DNA of 64,000 nt from G963675935 sp963675935 (GTDB lineage: Bacteria; Planctomycetota; Planctomycetia; Pirellulales; Thermoguttaceae). Below, piece by piece: positions 50,737 through 60,009 of this stretch (the first letter of the stretch is position 1; each line of letters begins with the position of its first letter). The notes under the pieces were generated by a model. The model had not been told where the DNA came from and did not search any database. It saw only the letters and a list, made by a program, of their open reading frames with translations. The position numbers were made by a program, and so were the translations under genes. The DNA lies in assembly GCA_963675935.2 (NCBI GenBank), contig CAXXPV010000002.1, forward strand, positions 1-64,000, read 5' to 3'.

Positions 50737-51174
50737 ATGAGCGGCGCCAAAAAAATCGCTCCCGAAGACTTGGTCGATATGACCGCCATGGTCGATATCG
50801 TTTTCTTCGTGTTGATTTTCTTCATGGTGACCTCGATGGAAGGGGTCTATTCGTCGATCGACATGCCGGCGCCCGACCCGCAGAAGGTGGCGTCGCAGGG
50901 CAAGCGTTCGGTTTCCGACTTCGAGAGCGACAAGGAGTACGTCGTGGTGCGGATCGACCGCGACAACACCATTTGGTTGAACGACGCGGAGATTCCCAGC
51001 GAGCAGGAGTTGCTGGTTCGGCTCCGCGAAATTCGCCACGGCAGTTCGACGACCAATCGAATGCTCGTGTTGGGCAACGGCGAGGCGAAGCATGGCACGG
51101 TGGTCATGGTGCTCGACGCGGGGAGTGACGCGGGCATGGAAGATGTGCAGTTGGCCGTCGATGACGAATCGTGA
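50737..51174 (+). CDS. ExbD/TolR-type protein, second copy
   Basis: 145 residues with the same plan: a short start, membrane helix VDMTAMVDIVFFVLIFFMVT containing the key Asp, and a periplasmic domain with EIPSEQELLVRLREIRHG and GTVVMVLDAGSDAGMEDVQL. It follows the first copy by eight bases. Two ExbD-like proteins next to one ExbB-like protein suggest a heterodimeric rotor. Confidence 0.87.
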   Translation: MSGAKKIAPEDLVDMTAMVDIVFFVLIFFMVTSMEGVYSSIDMPAPDPQKVASQGKRSVSDFESDKEYVVVRIDRDNTIWLNDAEIPSEQELLVRLREIRHGSSTTNRMLVLGNGEAKHGTVVMVLDAGSDAGMEDVQLAVDDES

Positions 51175-51214
51175 TCGTTTTGGAATGTACTTTACCATAA
51201 CCATAAGCTAAATC

Positions 51215-52114
51215 GTGTCGAGCAAAGCCAAAGCCGTTGTCGTTGCGGGACGCCGAATCGAGGTGTCGCTCTACGACCGCGTCTCCAGCCTGCTGCTGGC
51301 GATGTTGATCATCACGGGGGCTGTCGCGGTGCTTTTACTGCTCCTCTGGATAAGCAGCAAGGTTTCCGTCACTCAGATCGCCGTTCCGGTCGAAATGATG
51401 GAGGTCTCCGAGGACGGCGAAGGCGGCGGCGACGGCCGGGCGGCCGGCGGCTCGCAACTCGACACGCCGTCGGACGAGCCTTTCGTGGGCAAGGACAAGG
51501 AAACCGTCGATGTGCAGCAGGACCTAAGCGCGCTGGGGTCCGCTGTCGCCTCGAAGGTGGCCGAGTTGGACGATCCCGAGTTCGTCGCTCCCACCCGGCA
51601 CGGCAGCTTCGGCAGCGGCGGCGGAATCTACGGCGGCTTCGGTCCCGGTCGAGGTTTGGGCCACGGCCCCGGGAAACCCGGCTGGCCGCGGCATTGGGAA
51701 GTCATGTTTTCCAAGGCAACCCTGGACGTTTATGCCAAACAACTCGATTTCTTCAAGATCGAACTGGGCATCCTCCAACCCGACAACAAGATCATCTACG
51801 CTTACAATCTGGCCAAGCCGAAGCCTGACACCCGCGTGGTCAAAGACCCCGCCGCCAACGAAAAACGTTACTATCTCACGTGGCGCAACGGCGAGATGCA
51901 GCAGGCCGACCACGAATTGCTCCGGCGGGCGGGCGTCGATGTCGGAGATCGTCTGATCCTGAAGTTCCTTCCCCGCGAAGTCGAGGGAAATCTGTTTGTG
52001 TTGGAACGGGATAAGAACGGCAAAACGCCGAAAGAGATACGCAAAACCCGCTTCGGCGTCCAGGCCGAGGGCGCGGGCTTCAAGTTCTACGTATTGGATC
52101 AGAGTCTCCGATAA
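51215..52114 (+). CDS. TonB-like single-pass energy transducer candidate
   Basis: 299 residues from a GTG at 51215 (VSSKAKAVVVAGRRIEVSLY). One membrane helix (about 24-48, LLLAMLIITGAVAVLLLLLW), an acidic, Gly-rich linker (about 65-160, with EDGEGGGDGRAAGG and GSGGGIYGGFGPGRG), then a compact C-terminal domain (about 165-299, WEVMFSKATLDVYAKQLDFF; FLPREVEGNLFVLERDKN). The layout and the place directly after two ExbD genes fit a TonB/TolA-like role. The C-terminal sequence is not that of classical TonB, and the linker is glycine- rather than proline-rich. Confidence 0.6.
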   Translation: MSSKAKAVVVAGRRIEVSLYDRVSSLLLAMLIITGAVAVLLLLLWISSKVSVTQIAVPVEMMEVSEDGEGGGDGRAAGGSQLDTPSDEPFVGKDKETVDVQQDLSALGSAVASKVAELDDPEFVAPTRHGSFGSGGGIYGGFGPGRGLGHGPGKPGWPRHWEVMFSKATLDVYAKQLDFFKIELGILQPDNKIIYAYNLAKPKPDTRVVKDPAANEKRYYLTWRNGEMQQADHELLRRAGVDVGDRLILKFLPREVEGNLFVLERDKNGKTPKEIRKTRFGVQAEGAGFKFYVLDQSLR

Positions 52115-52137
52115 ATACAAAATATCGATCATCCATC

Positions 52138-55100
52138 ATGATTTCTCCCGAACAATTCCTCGCTCTTCTCGAAGAGAAAGAACTCTTGTCGCCGAAAACG
52201 GCGGCGAGCCTCCGCGAGCAGATCGCGCAGTCGGACAAATCGATCACCGCCGCGGCGCTCGCCAAACGGTTGATCAAGCACGGGAAGATCACCTCGTCGC
52301 AGGCCAAGCGATTGTTGGGGCCTGAAAAGGAGCCTTCGTCGCCGGCAAAATCGGCCGCGGCCAAACCGCAACCTAAAGACGACGATCTCAGCTTCGCGCC
52401 GATCGACGGCGAAACATTTGCCGCCAAGCCCGCGGCGAAGTCGAGGCTCGAAAGAGAAAAAGCAAGAGAATCGTCCCCCAAACCGCCGCTCGCCAAACCG
52501 CCGGCCGCCCGTCCGCAATCCCACGTCCCGAAAGCGTCGCTGTTGGACCAAGAGATGCCTTTGGGCGACGGCTCGCCCTCCGGCGCCGAATCGCTCGACG
52601 GCCTCATGGCCGGCTCGGCGATGACCGGCTCGGCAATGATGGGGACGACGGCCGGAAGCCCGCTGGCCGCCGCGTCGTCGAAACCAAAGGGCCGCGGCCT
52701 TTGGGCCATGTTCGCCCGCAAGCCGAAAGGCCGCAAAAAAACCGACGAGGAGAAATGGGGCGGCTCGCTGATGCTTGTCGGAGGCGGCGGACTGCTCGTG
52801 CTGGTGATGCTGATCGCCTTTCTCGTTTACATCATGAATCACACCAGTTCCGACACGATGTTGAAGCAGGCCGACGACGACTATCGAGCCGGGTCCTACG
52901 CGCAGGCAATCGCCAAGTACAACCGCTTTTTGGAAAACTATCCGAAATTGCCGCAGGCGAGCCTGGCCCGGGTGCGGATCGGCCTGTCGAAATTGCGTCA
53001 GGCGACCGAGGGCACGGCCAACTGGTCGGGGGCGGTACGCGTGGCCGACGAGGTTCTTGCCGGCTCGAAAGAAGATGCGAATGCCCAGGGCATTTCCCAG
53101 GAGAAGGATTTTGGAGAGGCGCACGCCGAATTGGCCGCCATGTTGCCGACGATCGCGGAGGGCTTGGCCGCCGCGGCCCGGAAGAAGCCCGATCCCGCGT
53201 TGGTCGCCCAGACAAACCAGGTTCTCGCCATGCTTGAAAAGTACGTGCCGAAGAACCTGCGGCCGGAAAGCAAGATGCTCGACGTGAAGGCGTCGATGGA
53301 GATTGTCGTCCGTGACATCGCCCGGGGCGCCGAACTCGACAAGGCGATCGCGGCCATGGAAAAAGCCGCCAAGGAGTTGAAGACCGACGAGGCCTATTCG
53401 GCTTGCGCCGTCTTGCTGCATCAATATCCCGATTTGGCCGCAGACGCTCGGTTGAAGAAAACGCTGTTGGCGGTTTCGACGACGCAGCAGGGGCTGGTCA
53501 AAACGGTTTCCGAGCCGAAGCCGGCCGTCGCCGGCCAGCTCGAGACGGCCTTGGTTCGCAGCGCGACGTTAGTCCAGCGCGACGCCAAATCGAACGCGCC
53601 GGACGTGGAAGGGCAAATCGCGCTGGCCGCGGTCGACGGCGCCGTCTATGGCCTGGACGCCGCGACCGGCCGGGTGCTTTGGCGCCGCTTCGTCGGGTTC
53701 GACGCGAATCCTCGCGCGCCGTCCTTCCCGCCCACGCCGCTCTCGACGGAGCCTGGCGCCGACGTGCTGGCGGTCGATACCTCGCACAATGAAATTCTGC
53801 GGATCGCCGGCGCCGCGGGCCGCGTGGTTTGGCGAGCCGCCATCGGCGAGCCGTTCGACGCCAATCCCGTCGTGACGGGCGACAAAATCCTCGTGGCCAC
53901 GCGCGGCGGCAAACTGATCACCGTCGCCGCCGCGTCGGGCGAATCGCCGGGCTACGTCAAGTTCCCGCAGTCGTTGGTCGTCGCTCCCACGGTCGATGCC
54001 CGCCGCTCGTTGATCTATCAAGTCGCCGCCCACACCAACCTGTTCATTCTTTCACTGACAGACGGTGAGTGCAAACAAGTGGTTTACTTGGGCCACGATT
54101 CGGCCGGCATCGCCGCCGCACCGGCGATTGTCGACGACTATCTTCTGGTGGCCATTAACGGGGCCGCCCGCGAATCGGTCTTGCACGTATTCGCGATTCA
54201 ACAGCCGACCGAAAAGTCGCCGTCATTGCTCAAGCCGGTGCAGCAAATCAATTTAGGCGGACACGTTCAGACGTCGCCGTTGGTCGAGGGGCGCCGCGTG
54301 CTGGTGGCGACCAACTCCGGCGTCGTGCGGGTCTTCGAGGTCAGCGCCACCGACGCCAAAACGCCGCTGGGCGACGTTGCCAAAACCAATATCGAAGGCG
54401 GCAATAATCTGGTCCGATTCGCCCTGATGCAGAACGGGCAGTTCTGGATCGCCGACAACCGTCTGACCAAGTACGACGTGCAGGCCGCCCGCGGCCTACT
54501 GACGCCCAAATGGATCGAGTGTCCCGACAGCGCTTTCCTTCAGCCGCCGGTAGCCCTAGGGCAAGCGGTCGTGTCGGTGCGGCGCAAGCTGGGAATGCCC
54601 GGCGCTATTGTGTCGGCCCTCGGCATGGAAAAGTCGGAAAAATACTGGGAAACGCGGCTCGCCTCGCCTCTGGCCGGCGAACCGTTGGTTCTGGACGCCG
54701 CCGAGAAAAACGACGGCAAGAATTCCTCCGCCGTCGTGTCGGTCACGGCCAACGGCGGCGTGTTCCGCGTCGATGCGAACCAAACCGAGCCGACGAGCGT
54801 CGTCGAGCCTGTCGCGGTGCCCGATCCCTTCCGCATCCCGCAGCCGGTCAACCGCGTCGTCCAACTCGCCGGCGGGCTGCTGGCTTTTAGCGGCGGACGC
54901 GGCGGTACGCAGGTCGGAGTCTTCGATCCGCGACTGCCTTCTCCGATGATGTACTGGTTTGAAATGCCCGGCAAAGGCAAACTTGCCTGCGATCCCGCCG
55001 CTTTCGGCCGTGGCCTGTTGGCCCCGTGCAAGGAAGGTCAGGTGTTCTGGATCGATCCGGACACTCGCAAGAACGGGGCGTCGCTGGCCGAACCCTTCCA

Positions 55101-55710
55101 ACCGAAGATCGAGCCGGGCGCCGAATTCCTTTGGACAACGCCCGCGATTATCGACGACACGCAATGCGTGCTTTCCGATGGGCAAATGAAAATCTACCGC
55201 CTCGGCGTCCAGGAACAACCGAAACCGCACCTCGCGGCCCTGGCTGAAACGGCCATCGCCAAACCAATCGCGGCGCCCTTGGCCGTGCTCGGCGATACGG
55301 TTTTCGCGGCCGACAGCGCCGGAGCGCTCGCCGCATTGACGCTGCCGGCACTGGCCGGCGGTCGTGAAATTGCCATCGGCGGACGATGCGTGTGGGGGCC
55401 GGCCCGCGTCGGCGACCGCGTGTTGCTGGCCACCGATGACAATCAGTTGCAGTGTTTCGACGCCAAGGGGAACCGGCTTTGGAAAGCCGCGCTCGAACAC
55501 GGTCCCCTGGCCGGCGCCCCACTGCGAATCGGCGACAACTTCCTCGTGGCCTCGCGGAGCGGAATCCTCTGCCGCGTCGATGCCGCCTCGGGCAAGGAAT
55601 TGGCCAAGGCGGACGTGGGCTGCCCCTTGGGCACCGGCCCGGTGATGTGCGAGAAAAAAATGTTGGTCGGCGGTCACGACGGAACTCTCTACGAAGTACG
55701 GCAACCATGA
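52138..55710 (+). CDS. Large TPR / PQQ-beta-propeller membrane protein
   Basis: 1190 residues. Residues 1-60 form a small helical domain (FLALLEEKELLSPKTAASLR, ITSSQAKRLLG) like the module at the start of many planctomycete kinases. A low-complexity Pro/Lys/Ala linker (about 62-205) precedes one membrane helix (about 208-232). Periplasmic TPR-like repeats follow (about 235-440, SYAQAIAKYNRFLENYPKLP). From about 470 to the end runs an eight-bladed PQQ/BamB-like propeller (AVDGAVYGLDAATGRVLWRR, LQCFDAKGNRLWKAALEHGP). It may be the periplasmic partner moved or gated by the motor proteins encoded just upstream. It overlaps the next gene (ATGA). Confidence 0.7.
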   Translation: MISPEQFLALLEEKELLSPKTAASLREQIAQSDKSITAAALAKRLIKHGKITSSQAKRLLGPEKEPSSPAKSAAAKPQPKDDDLSFAPIDGETFAAKPAAKSRLEREKARESSPKPPLAKPPAARPQSHVPKASLLDQEMPLGDGSPSGAESLDGLMAGSAMTGSAMMGTTAGSPLAAASSKPKGRGLWAMFARKPKGRKKTDEEKWGGSLMLVGGGGLLVLVMLIAFLVYIMNHTSSDTMLKQADDDYRAGSYAQAIAKYNRFLENYPKLPQASLARVRIGLSKLRQATEGTANWSGAVRVADEVLAGSKEDANAQGISQEKDFGEAHAELAAMLPTIAEGLAAAARKKPDPALVAQTNQVLAMLEKYVPKNLRPESKMLDVKASMEIVVRDIARGAELDKAIAAMEKAAKELKTDEAYSACAVLLHQYPDLAADARLKKTLLAVSTTQQGLVKTVSEPKPAVAGQLETALVRSATLVQRDAKSNAPDVEGQIALAAVDGAVYGLDAATGRVLWRRFVGFDANPRAPSFPPTPLSTEPGADVLAVDTSHNEILRIAGAAGRVVWRAAIGEPFDANPVVTGDKILVATRGGKLITVAAASGESPGYVKFPQSLVVAPTVDARRSLIYQVAAHTNLFILSLTDGECKQVVYLGHDSAGIAAAPAIVDDYLLVAINGAARESVLHVFAIQQPTEKSPSLLKPVQQINLGGHVQTSPLVEGRRVLVATNSGVVRVFEVSATDAKTPLGDVAKTNIEGGNNLVRFALMQNGQFWIADNRLTKYDVQAARGLLTPKWIECPDSAFLQPPVALGQAVVSVRRKLGMPGAIVSALGMEKSEKYWETRLASPLAGEPLVLDAAEKNDGKNSSAVVSVTANGGVFRVDANQTEPTSVVEPVAVPDPFRIPQPVNRVVQLAGGLLAFSGGRGGTQVGVFDPRLPSPMMYWFEMPGKGKLACDPAAFGRGLLAPCKEGQVFWIDPDTRKNGASLAEPFQPKIEPGAEFLWTTPAIIDDTQCVLSDGQMKIYRLGVQEQPKPHLAALAETAIAKPIAAPLAVLGDTVFAADSAGALAALTLPALAGGREIAIGGRCVWGPARVGDRVLLATDDNQLQCFDAKGNRLWKAALEHGPLAGAPLRIGDNFLVASRSGILCRVDAASGKELAKADVGCPLGTGPVMCEKKMLVGGHDGTLYEVRQP

Positions 55711-58157
55711 GCAGACTCGCCCGAACAACACGAACAGGATTGCTGGTCATCTTCGTGATGCCGGCGTTGCTTTGCGCGTCGGTTCGCGCGGCGCAACCAA
55801 TCTACGAGGAGGAGCCTTACGATAAGATCACGCTCGACAAAGCCAACGACAATGCGGTGTTGAAGATCGTGCCGCTCGATCTGCCGAATCGGCAGCCTCC
55901 GGTGCAGAAACCGGTCGGAAAGCTCGTGGTCCATCTACTCGAATCGCCCGACAAAGAGTACGAAGTTTTGTGGCGATCGATCGCCAAGCTGGAATTGTTC
56001 GAGCAGTTGATCCTCAACGAGGCGGCCGATCTGGTAGCCGCGGGCAAGTACGATCAGGCGTTCGATTACTACGCCTTTCTCGAACGGAACAAGCCGTACA
56101 CGCCCGGATTGAAAAAGGCCATCGATGATTATTTGTACGAGGAGGCGAAGCGGACACAGATACAAGGGCAGGGCGACAGCGCCTTGGCCCTGCTGCGCGA
56201 GTTGCGAGTCCGCGACCCTCGGCGGCCGGGGATCGAACTGGCCCTCGGCCGCGTGACCGATGAACTGGTGAACCGTTGCGTCGGGGCGAAAAATTACGCG
56301 GCGGCGCGAATCTACTTAAAAAACCTGGCGACCGATTATCCTGAAAACTCCGTCGTAGCGCAATGGCGCGAGCGATTGAGCCGTCAGGCCGCCCCGCTGC
56401 TGGCCGAGGCCCGCGCGTCGGCCGACGCCGGCGACTTGTCGCGAGCGGCCGAGCGAACACGCCAGCTCGCCGCCGTCTGGCCCGATTTGCCCGGCGCACG
56501 CGATTGGGCCAAGGAGATTCACAAGAAGTATCCTCGCGTGGTGGTGGGCGTTCGAACGCTAACCGCCGACATTGCGCCCAACCGCCTCGACGATTGGACC
56601 ATCCGGCGCGACTGCCGCCTGCTCTACCGGACGCTAACCGAGTTTGCCGGAGCGGGCGCCGAGGGCGGCAAGTATCTTTGCCCGTTCGGCGAAATTTCCT
56701 CCGAATCGCTCGGCCGCCGCGTGGCGATGAAGCTGAAGCCGAACATCGGCTGGGCCCAGGGCGACGCCACGCTCACGAGTTTCGACGTGTCGCAGCGGCT
56801 TTTGGCCCTGGCCAACACGGCCGACCCCGGCTACCGCGTCGATTGGGCCGACCTGATGATGTCGGTGTCGTTGCGCGGCGTCTACCGGCTGGACGTGGAC
56901 CTGCGCCGGCCGCATGTGCGTCCCGAAGCGATGCTTCAAATTGTGTTGACCCCGCACGGCGAGTCGCTCAAACCCGGCGAGCCGCCGCCGGTCAACGGGC
57001 CGTTTATCGTGCAGTCGCGGACGGCCGACGAGATGATTTTCACGGCCAACCGCCGCTATTTCGCGGCCGAGGCGGGACAGCCGCGGGAAATTGTCGAACG
57101 TCGCTATCCGACCGTCGCCAAGGCGATTTCCGCGATCAAGCGCGGCGAGATTTTGGCGATCGATCGCGTCAATCCGTGGAATTTGGCGCTCCTCCGGACC
57201 GAATCGCATCTGATCGTTCAGCCCTACGCCGCGCCGTTGGTTCATTGCCTGGTGCCGAATCCACGCCGGCCGATGATGTCGGATCGAACATTCCGCCGCG
57301 CCCTGGCCTACGGAATTAACCGCGAGGTGATTCTTCTTCAGATGCTCGGCGGCACCGTCGAAAAGCCTGTTGAAGTGCCCGGCTGCGCGGTCACGAGCAG
57401 TCCGTTCCCGATGGGCATCGACGCCGGCGATCCGATGGGCTACGCCTCGGACGAGAGCATCAAGCCGCGGCCCTACGAACCACGGATGACGATCGCGTTG
57501 GCCAACGTGGCGTTTAAAAACTACTTGGACAGCAAGAAACCCGCGGCCAAGGATTCCAAGACGCCGGACGCCAAAGGCGCGAAAGAAGCCGAAGCGTCGG
57601 CGCCGAAGCCCGCGGCGGAAGGGCAAGACGACGCGGCCAAGCCCGCGGCCAAACCTGTAGTGAAGCCGAAAGTGATCCTGCCGAAGTTGGTTCTGGCCTA
57701 TCCGGCGTTGGACGAGATCGCCGCCGCCGCGTGCGCGTCGATTCAGAAGCAGTTCAAGTTGGTGGATATTCCGGTCGAGCTTCGGGCGATCGAGGGGCCG
57801 CTGCCCACGCGAATCCCCGACGACGTCGATCTGATGTACGTCGAGTTGCCCACCTGGGAACCGCTGGTCGACGCCCGGCGAGTGTTGGGCGAAAACGGCA
57901 TCGCCGGCCAGTGCAGTCCGTACATGACCCAAGCCTTGCGGCAACTCGACGAGGCCGTCGATTGGACCCAGGCCCGCGATTGCCTGCACCGGATTCATCG
58001 CATCGCGATGAACGACGTGTCCATCTTGCCGCTTTGGCAGCTGGTCGATTATTTCGTCTGCCACGAGAGCCTTCGGGGAGTCTCCGCCCGGCCCGTGTCG
58101 CTTTACCAAAACGTCGAGCAATGGCGGCCGCCATTCCAATATCCGGCGGAAAAATGA
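55707..58157 (+). CDS. Periplasmic solute-binding-like protein (SBP family 5) with TPR-like N-terminus
   Basis: 816 residues from the ATG at 55707, which overlaps the previous stop; an open extension of 85 codons upstream is antisense-like noise inside the propeller gene. Signal peptide about 1-28. Residues 90-260 look TPR-like (KYDQAFDYYAFLERNKPYTP). From about 290 the sequence follows ABC oligopeptide-binding proteins (LVHCLVPNPRRPMMSDRTFR, RALAYGINREVILLQMLGGT), interrupted by a Lys/Ala/Pro linker (about 608-651). No ABC permease or ATPase gene is nearby, so it probably binds a ligand for the motor system rather than an ABC transporter. Confidence 0.65.
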   Translation: MSRLARTTRTGLLVIFVMPALLCASVRAAQPIYEEEPYDKITLDKANDNAVLKIVPLDLPNRQPPVQKPVGKLVVHLLESPDKEYEVLWRSIAKLELFEQLILNEAADLVAAGKYDQAFDYYAFLERNKPYTPGLKKAIDDYLYEEAKRTQIQGQGDSALALLRELRVRDPRRPGIELALGRVTDELVNRCVGAKNYAAARIYLKNLATDYPENSVVAQWRERLSRQAAPLLAEARASADAGDLSRAAERTRQLAAVWPDLPGARDWAKEIHKKYPRVVVGVRTLTADIAPNRLDDWTIRRDCRLLYRTLTEFAGAGAEGGKYLCPFGEISSESLGRRVAMKLKPNIGWAQGDATLTSFDVSQRLLALANTADPGYRVDWADLMMSVSLRGVYRLDVDLRRPHVRPEAMLQIVLTPHGESLKPGEPPPVNGPFIVQSRTADEMIFTANRRYFAAEAGQPREIVERRYPTVAKAISAIKRGEILAIDRVNPWNLALLRTESHLIVQPYAAPLVHCLVPNPRRPMMSDRTFRRALAYGINREVILLQMLGGTVEKPVEVPGCAVTSSPFPMGIDAGDPMGYASDESIKPRPYEPRMTIALANVAFKNYLDSKKPAAKDSKTPDAKGAKEAEASAPKPAAEGQDDAAKPAAKPVVKPKVILPKLVLAYPALDEIAAAACASIQKQFKLVDIPVELRAIEGPLPTRIPDDVDLMYVELPTWEPLVDARRVLGENGIAGQCSPYMTQALRQLDEAVDWTQARDCLHRIHRIAMNDVSILPLWQLVDYFVCHESLRGVSARPVSLYQNVEQWRPPFQYPAEK

Positions 58158-59587
58158 ACGTGTCGAGAATATATTCATTATTGATATTGTTGTCGGCGAT
58201 TGTGTTCGCCTGGGCGTCGTCGTCGCCGGCGGCCGACCAATCGGTGTGGCCGCTGACGCCGTATCAGGTGCGAGTGTACGTGGCCATCGCCCCCGGCCCG
58301 CCGTTTTCGCCTCGGCTCGAGTCGGAACTGTGCGCCAATCTGGCCTCTCGGATCGAAGCGGTGGTTGGGCCGCCGTGGAACGTGACGGTTTCCTCCCCGC
58401 CCGCGCCGTTGTCTCGGGCGATGCTACGCGACTTGGGCGAATTGCAGGCCGGCGATGTCCCCATTCCGTCGCCGGAAGGCGACAAAATCCTTCTGGTGAC
58501 CGCCACGGCGATGCCCGGCGGGATATTGGTGACGGCTCGCGACTTCGACGTGCGAACCCGCACGCTCAGCACGGCCGTTGTCCGTCCGATCTGGCAGACG
58601 GGTTCGCTGTGCGACGCCTCGCTCGACGCGCTGCTTTCGGCCTTTGCTCCGTTGGCCCGCATCGACCGCGCGGATAAGGATTTCATCTATTTGCGGGTGA
58701 AGGCCGCGGGCTTGCCCACGCGCGATCCCGGGTTGGCGCTCGTTCGGCCCGGCGACGTGTTCCGTCCGATCATTCGATTGAACAACCGCAACAGCACGTT
58801 CAACAAGGCGACGCTGGCGCGGTGGTCGTATGGCGCGGTCGAGAAGGTCTCGCCCGAGGAGACGCTGTGCCGCATCCACTCCGGCATGAGGGGCGAAATC
58901 GCGATGAAGGGCCGCGGCCGGATCGAGCCGCTCGCGTTGCGGGTTCGTTCGCCCGGCGGGTCCACGATGGTGGCGATCCAATCGCGAGCCGAGCCAAAGC
59001 CGCCGCTGGCCGGTTGCGACATTTACGCCTATCCGCCCGACAAAAAGGACGCCGTGGCGTTTTTGGGCCAAACCGACCGACAAGGCCGTCTGCTCGTTCC
59101 GTCGATCGAGGGCAGCATGTTGCGGGTTTTGCTGGTCAAAAACGGCAGCGCCCTGTTGGCCAAGCTGCCCATCATGCCGGGGCTGGAACGCCGTCTGACG
59201 GCCGAACTGGCCAATGACGACCAACGTCTCAAGGCCGAAGGATTCATCACCGGCCTTCAAGAGGAGGTGTTCGATACGATTGCCCGCCAAAAAATTCTTG
59301 CGGCCCGAATCCATGCTCGCATTGAGGCCGGAGAGTTCGACAAGGCGTCGGGAATGATCCTGGAGCTGCGCGAGTTGCCCACGGGCCAGCAGTATGTCCT
59401 GCGTCTGGGCAGGGAACGCGACATTCTGGCCAGCAACGACACCGCGATTCAGAAAAAGATCGACATGCTGATGAACGACACCCGGCAACTGATCGACAAG
59501 AATTTCGATTTGAGTCTCATCGAGAATCTCGAGCGGGAATTGCGCGAGGCCCGGACTTCCGGCGTGAAAACGGCCGGAGAGAAGTGA
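58154..59587 (+). CDS. Exported protein of unknown function closing the motor operon
   Basis: 477 residues from the ATG at 58154, overlapping the previous stop by four bases. Signal peptide about 1-28 (SLLILLSAIVFAWASSSPAA). The N-terminal half (YQVRVYVAIAPGPPFSPRLE, GDKILLVTATAMPGGILVTA) looks like a beta-rich domain; about 290-350 resemble a small Ig-like or carboxypeptidase-regulatory fold (GCDIYAYPPDKKDAVAFLGQ). The end (about 380-477) is helical, possibly coiled coil (DNTAIQ... RQLIDKNFDLSLIENLEREL). No known family recognised. Tight coupling to the preceding gene argues that it belongs to the same complex. Confidence 0.6.
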   Translation: MNVSRIYSLLILLSAIVFAWASSSPAADQSVWPLTPYQVRVYVAIAPGPPFSPRLESELCANLASRIEAVVGPPWNVTVSSPPAPLSRAMLRDLGELQAGDVPIPSPEGDKILLVTATAMPGGILVTARDFDVRTRTLSTAVVRPIWQTGSLCDASLDALLSAFAPLARIDRADKDFIYLRVKAAGLPTRDPGLALVRPGDVFRPIIRLNNRNSTFNKATLARWSYGAVEKVSPEETLCRIHSGMRGEIAMKGRGRIEPLALRVRSPGGSTMVAIQSRAEPKPPLAGCDIYAYPPDKKDAVAFLGQTDRQGRLLVPSIEGSMLRVLLVKNGSALLAKLPIMPGLERRLTAELANDDQRLKAEGFITGLQEEVFDTIARQKILAARIHARIEAGEFDKASGMILELRELPTGQQYVLRLGRERDILASNDTAIQKKIDMLMNDTRQLIDKNFDLSLIENLERELREARTSGVKTAGEK

Positions 59588-59596
59588 TTGCCGCAA

Positions 59597-59656
59597 TCAC
59601 CTGCCCCAGCATCTCTTCCACCAGAGCAGAACATGGGGATCCAGAAGAAGGTTCAT
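59597..59656 (-). pseudogene. Truncated PIN-domain toxin remnant
   Basis: An ATG at 59656 starts MNLLLDPHVLLWW, nearly the standard N-terminus of VapC/PIN toxins (the first catalytic Asp is kept, Thr replaced by Pro), but the frame stops after 19 codons. It overlaps the end of the degenerate antitoxin frame, as in normal Phd-PIN pairs. Confidence 0.5.
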
Positions 59657-59669
59657 TTTTTGGGCGGTC

Positions 59670-59892
59670 CGAAGGCTTCGCGAAGGTTCGGCGGCAGTTC
59701 GTCAAAATCAGGCGAGACGCGCACCCGTCGGCGTCATTGTCCGCCCTCGCGCGGCCTTTCCGCTTGACAATAGGGCACAATCCTCGCGATGGGCTTTCCA
59801 GCCCGGGCGATGACGGCTTCTCCCCCCCGTTCAGCCAGACCGATAAGCTGCGTCAGCTGTGCTTGGGCTTCGTCAACGGTCGAAGTAAGCAT
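59670..59892 (-). pseudogene. Phd/YefM-type antitoxin, frameshifted near its end
   Basis: From the ATG at 59892, with an excellent AAGGAG site seven bases upstream, 52 residues are read (MLTSTVDEAQAQLTQLIGLA, IARAGKPIARIVPY) before a stop at 59734. In another frame just downstream the typical antitoxin tail VSPDFDELPPNLREAFGPPK continues to a stop at about 59655. One indel near 59740 would restore a full antitoxin of about 80 residues. The short form might still bind DNA. Together with the PIN remnant this is a decaying type II toxin-antitoxin pair. Confidence 0.6.
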
Positions 59893-60009
59893 GTTTTTCT
59901 CCTTGAGAAAAAACCGCACTCCCGTTTGGCTGGCTTTTGTACTCCGCACTCCGCCATACCGCGCCGAACGAGAAAACCCAACCATATCGCTTGTTGCTTC
60001 AGGGGAACT

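Noticed and set aside
55452..55706. 85-codon N-terminal extension of the solute-binding-like protein
   Set aside because: It overlaps the propeller gene in another frame and is Arg-rich without a signal peptide. The ATG at 55707 overlaps the stop codon and starts a normal signal peptide.
59517..59780. 87-codon minus-strand frame over the toxin-antitoxin relic
   Set aside because: It crosses the antitoxin tail and PIN start in the wrong frame; the recognisable residues are in the other two frames.
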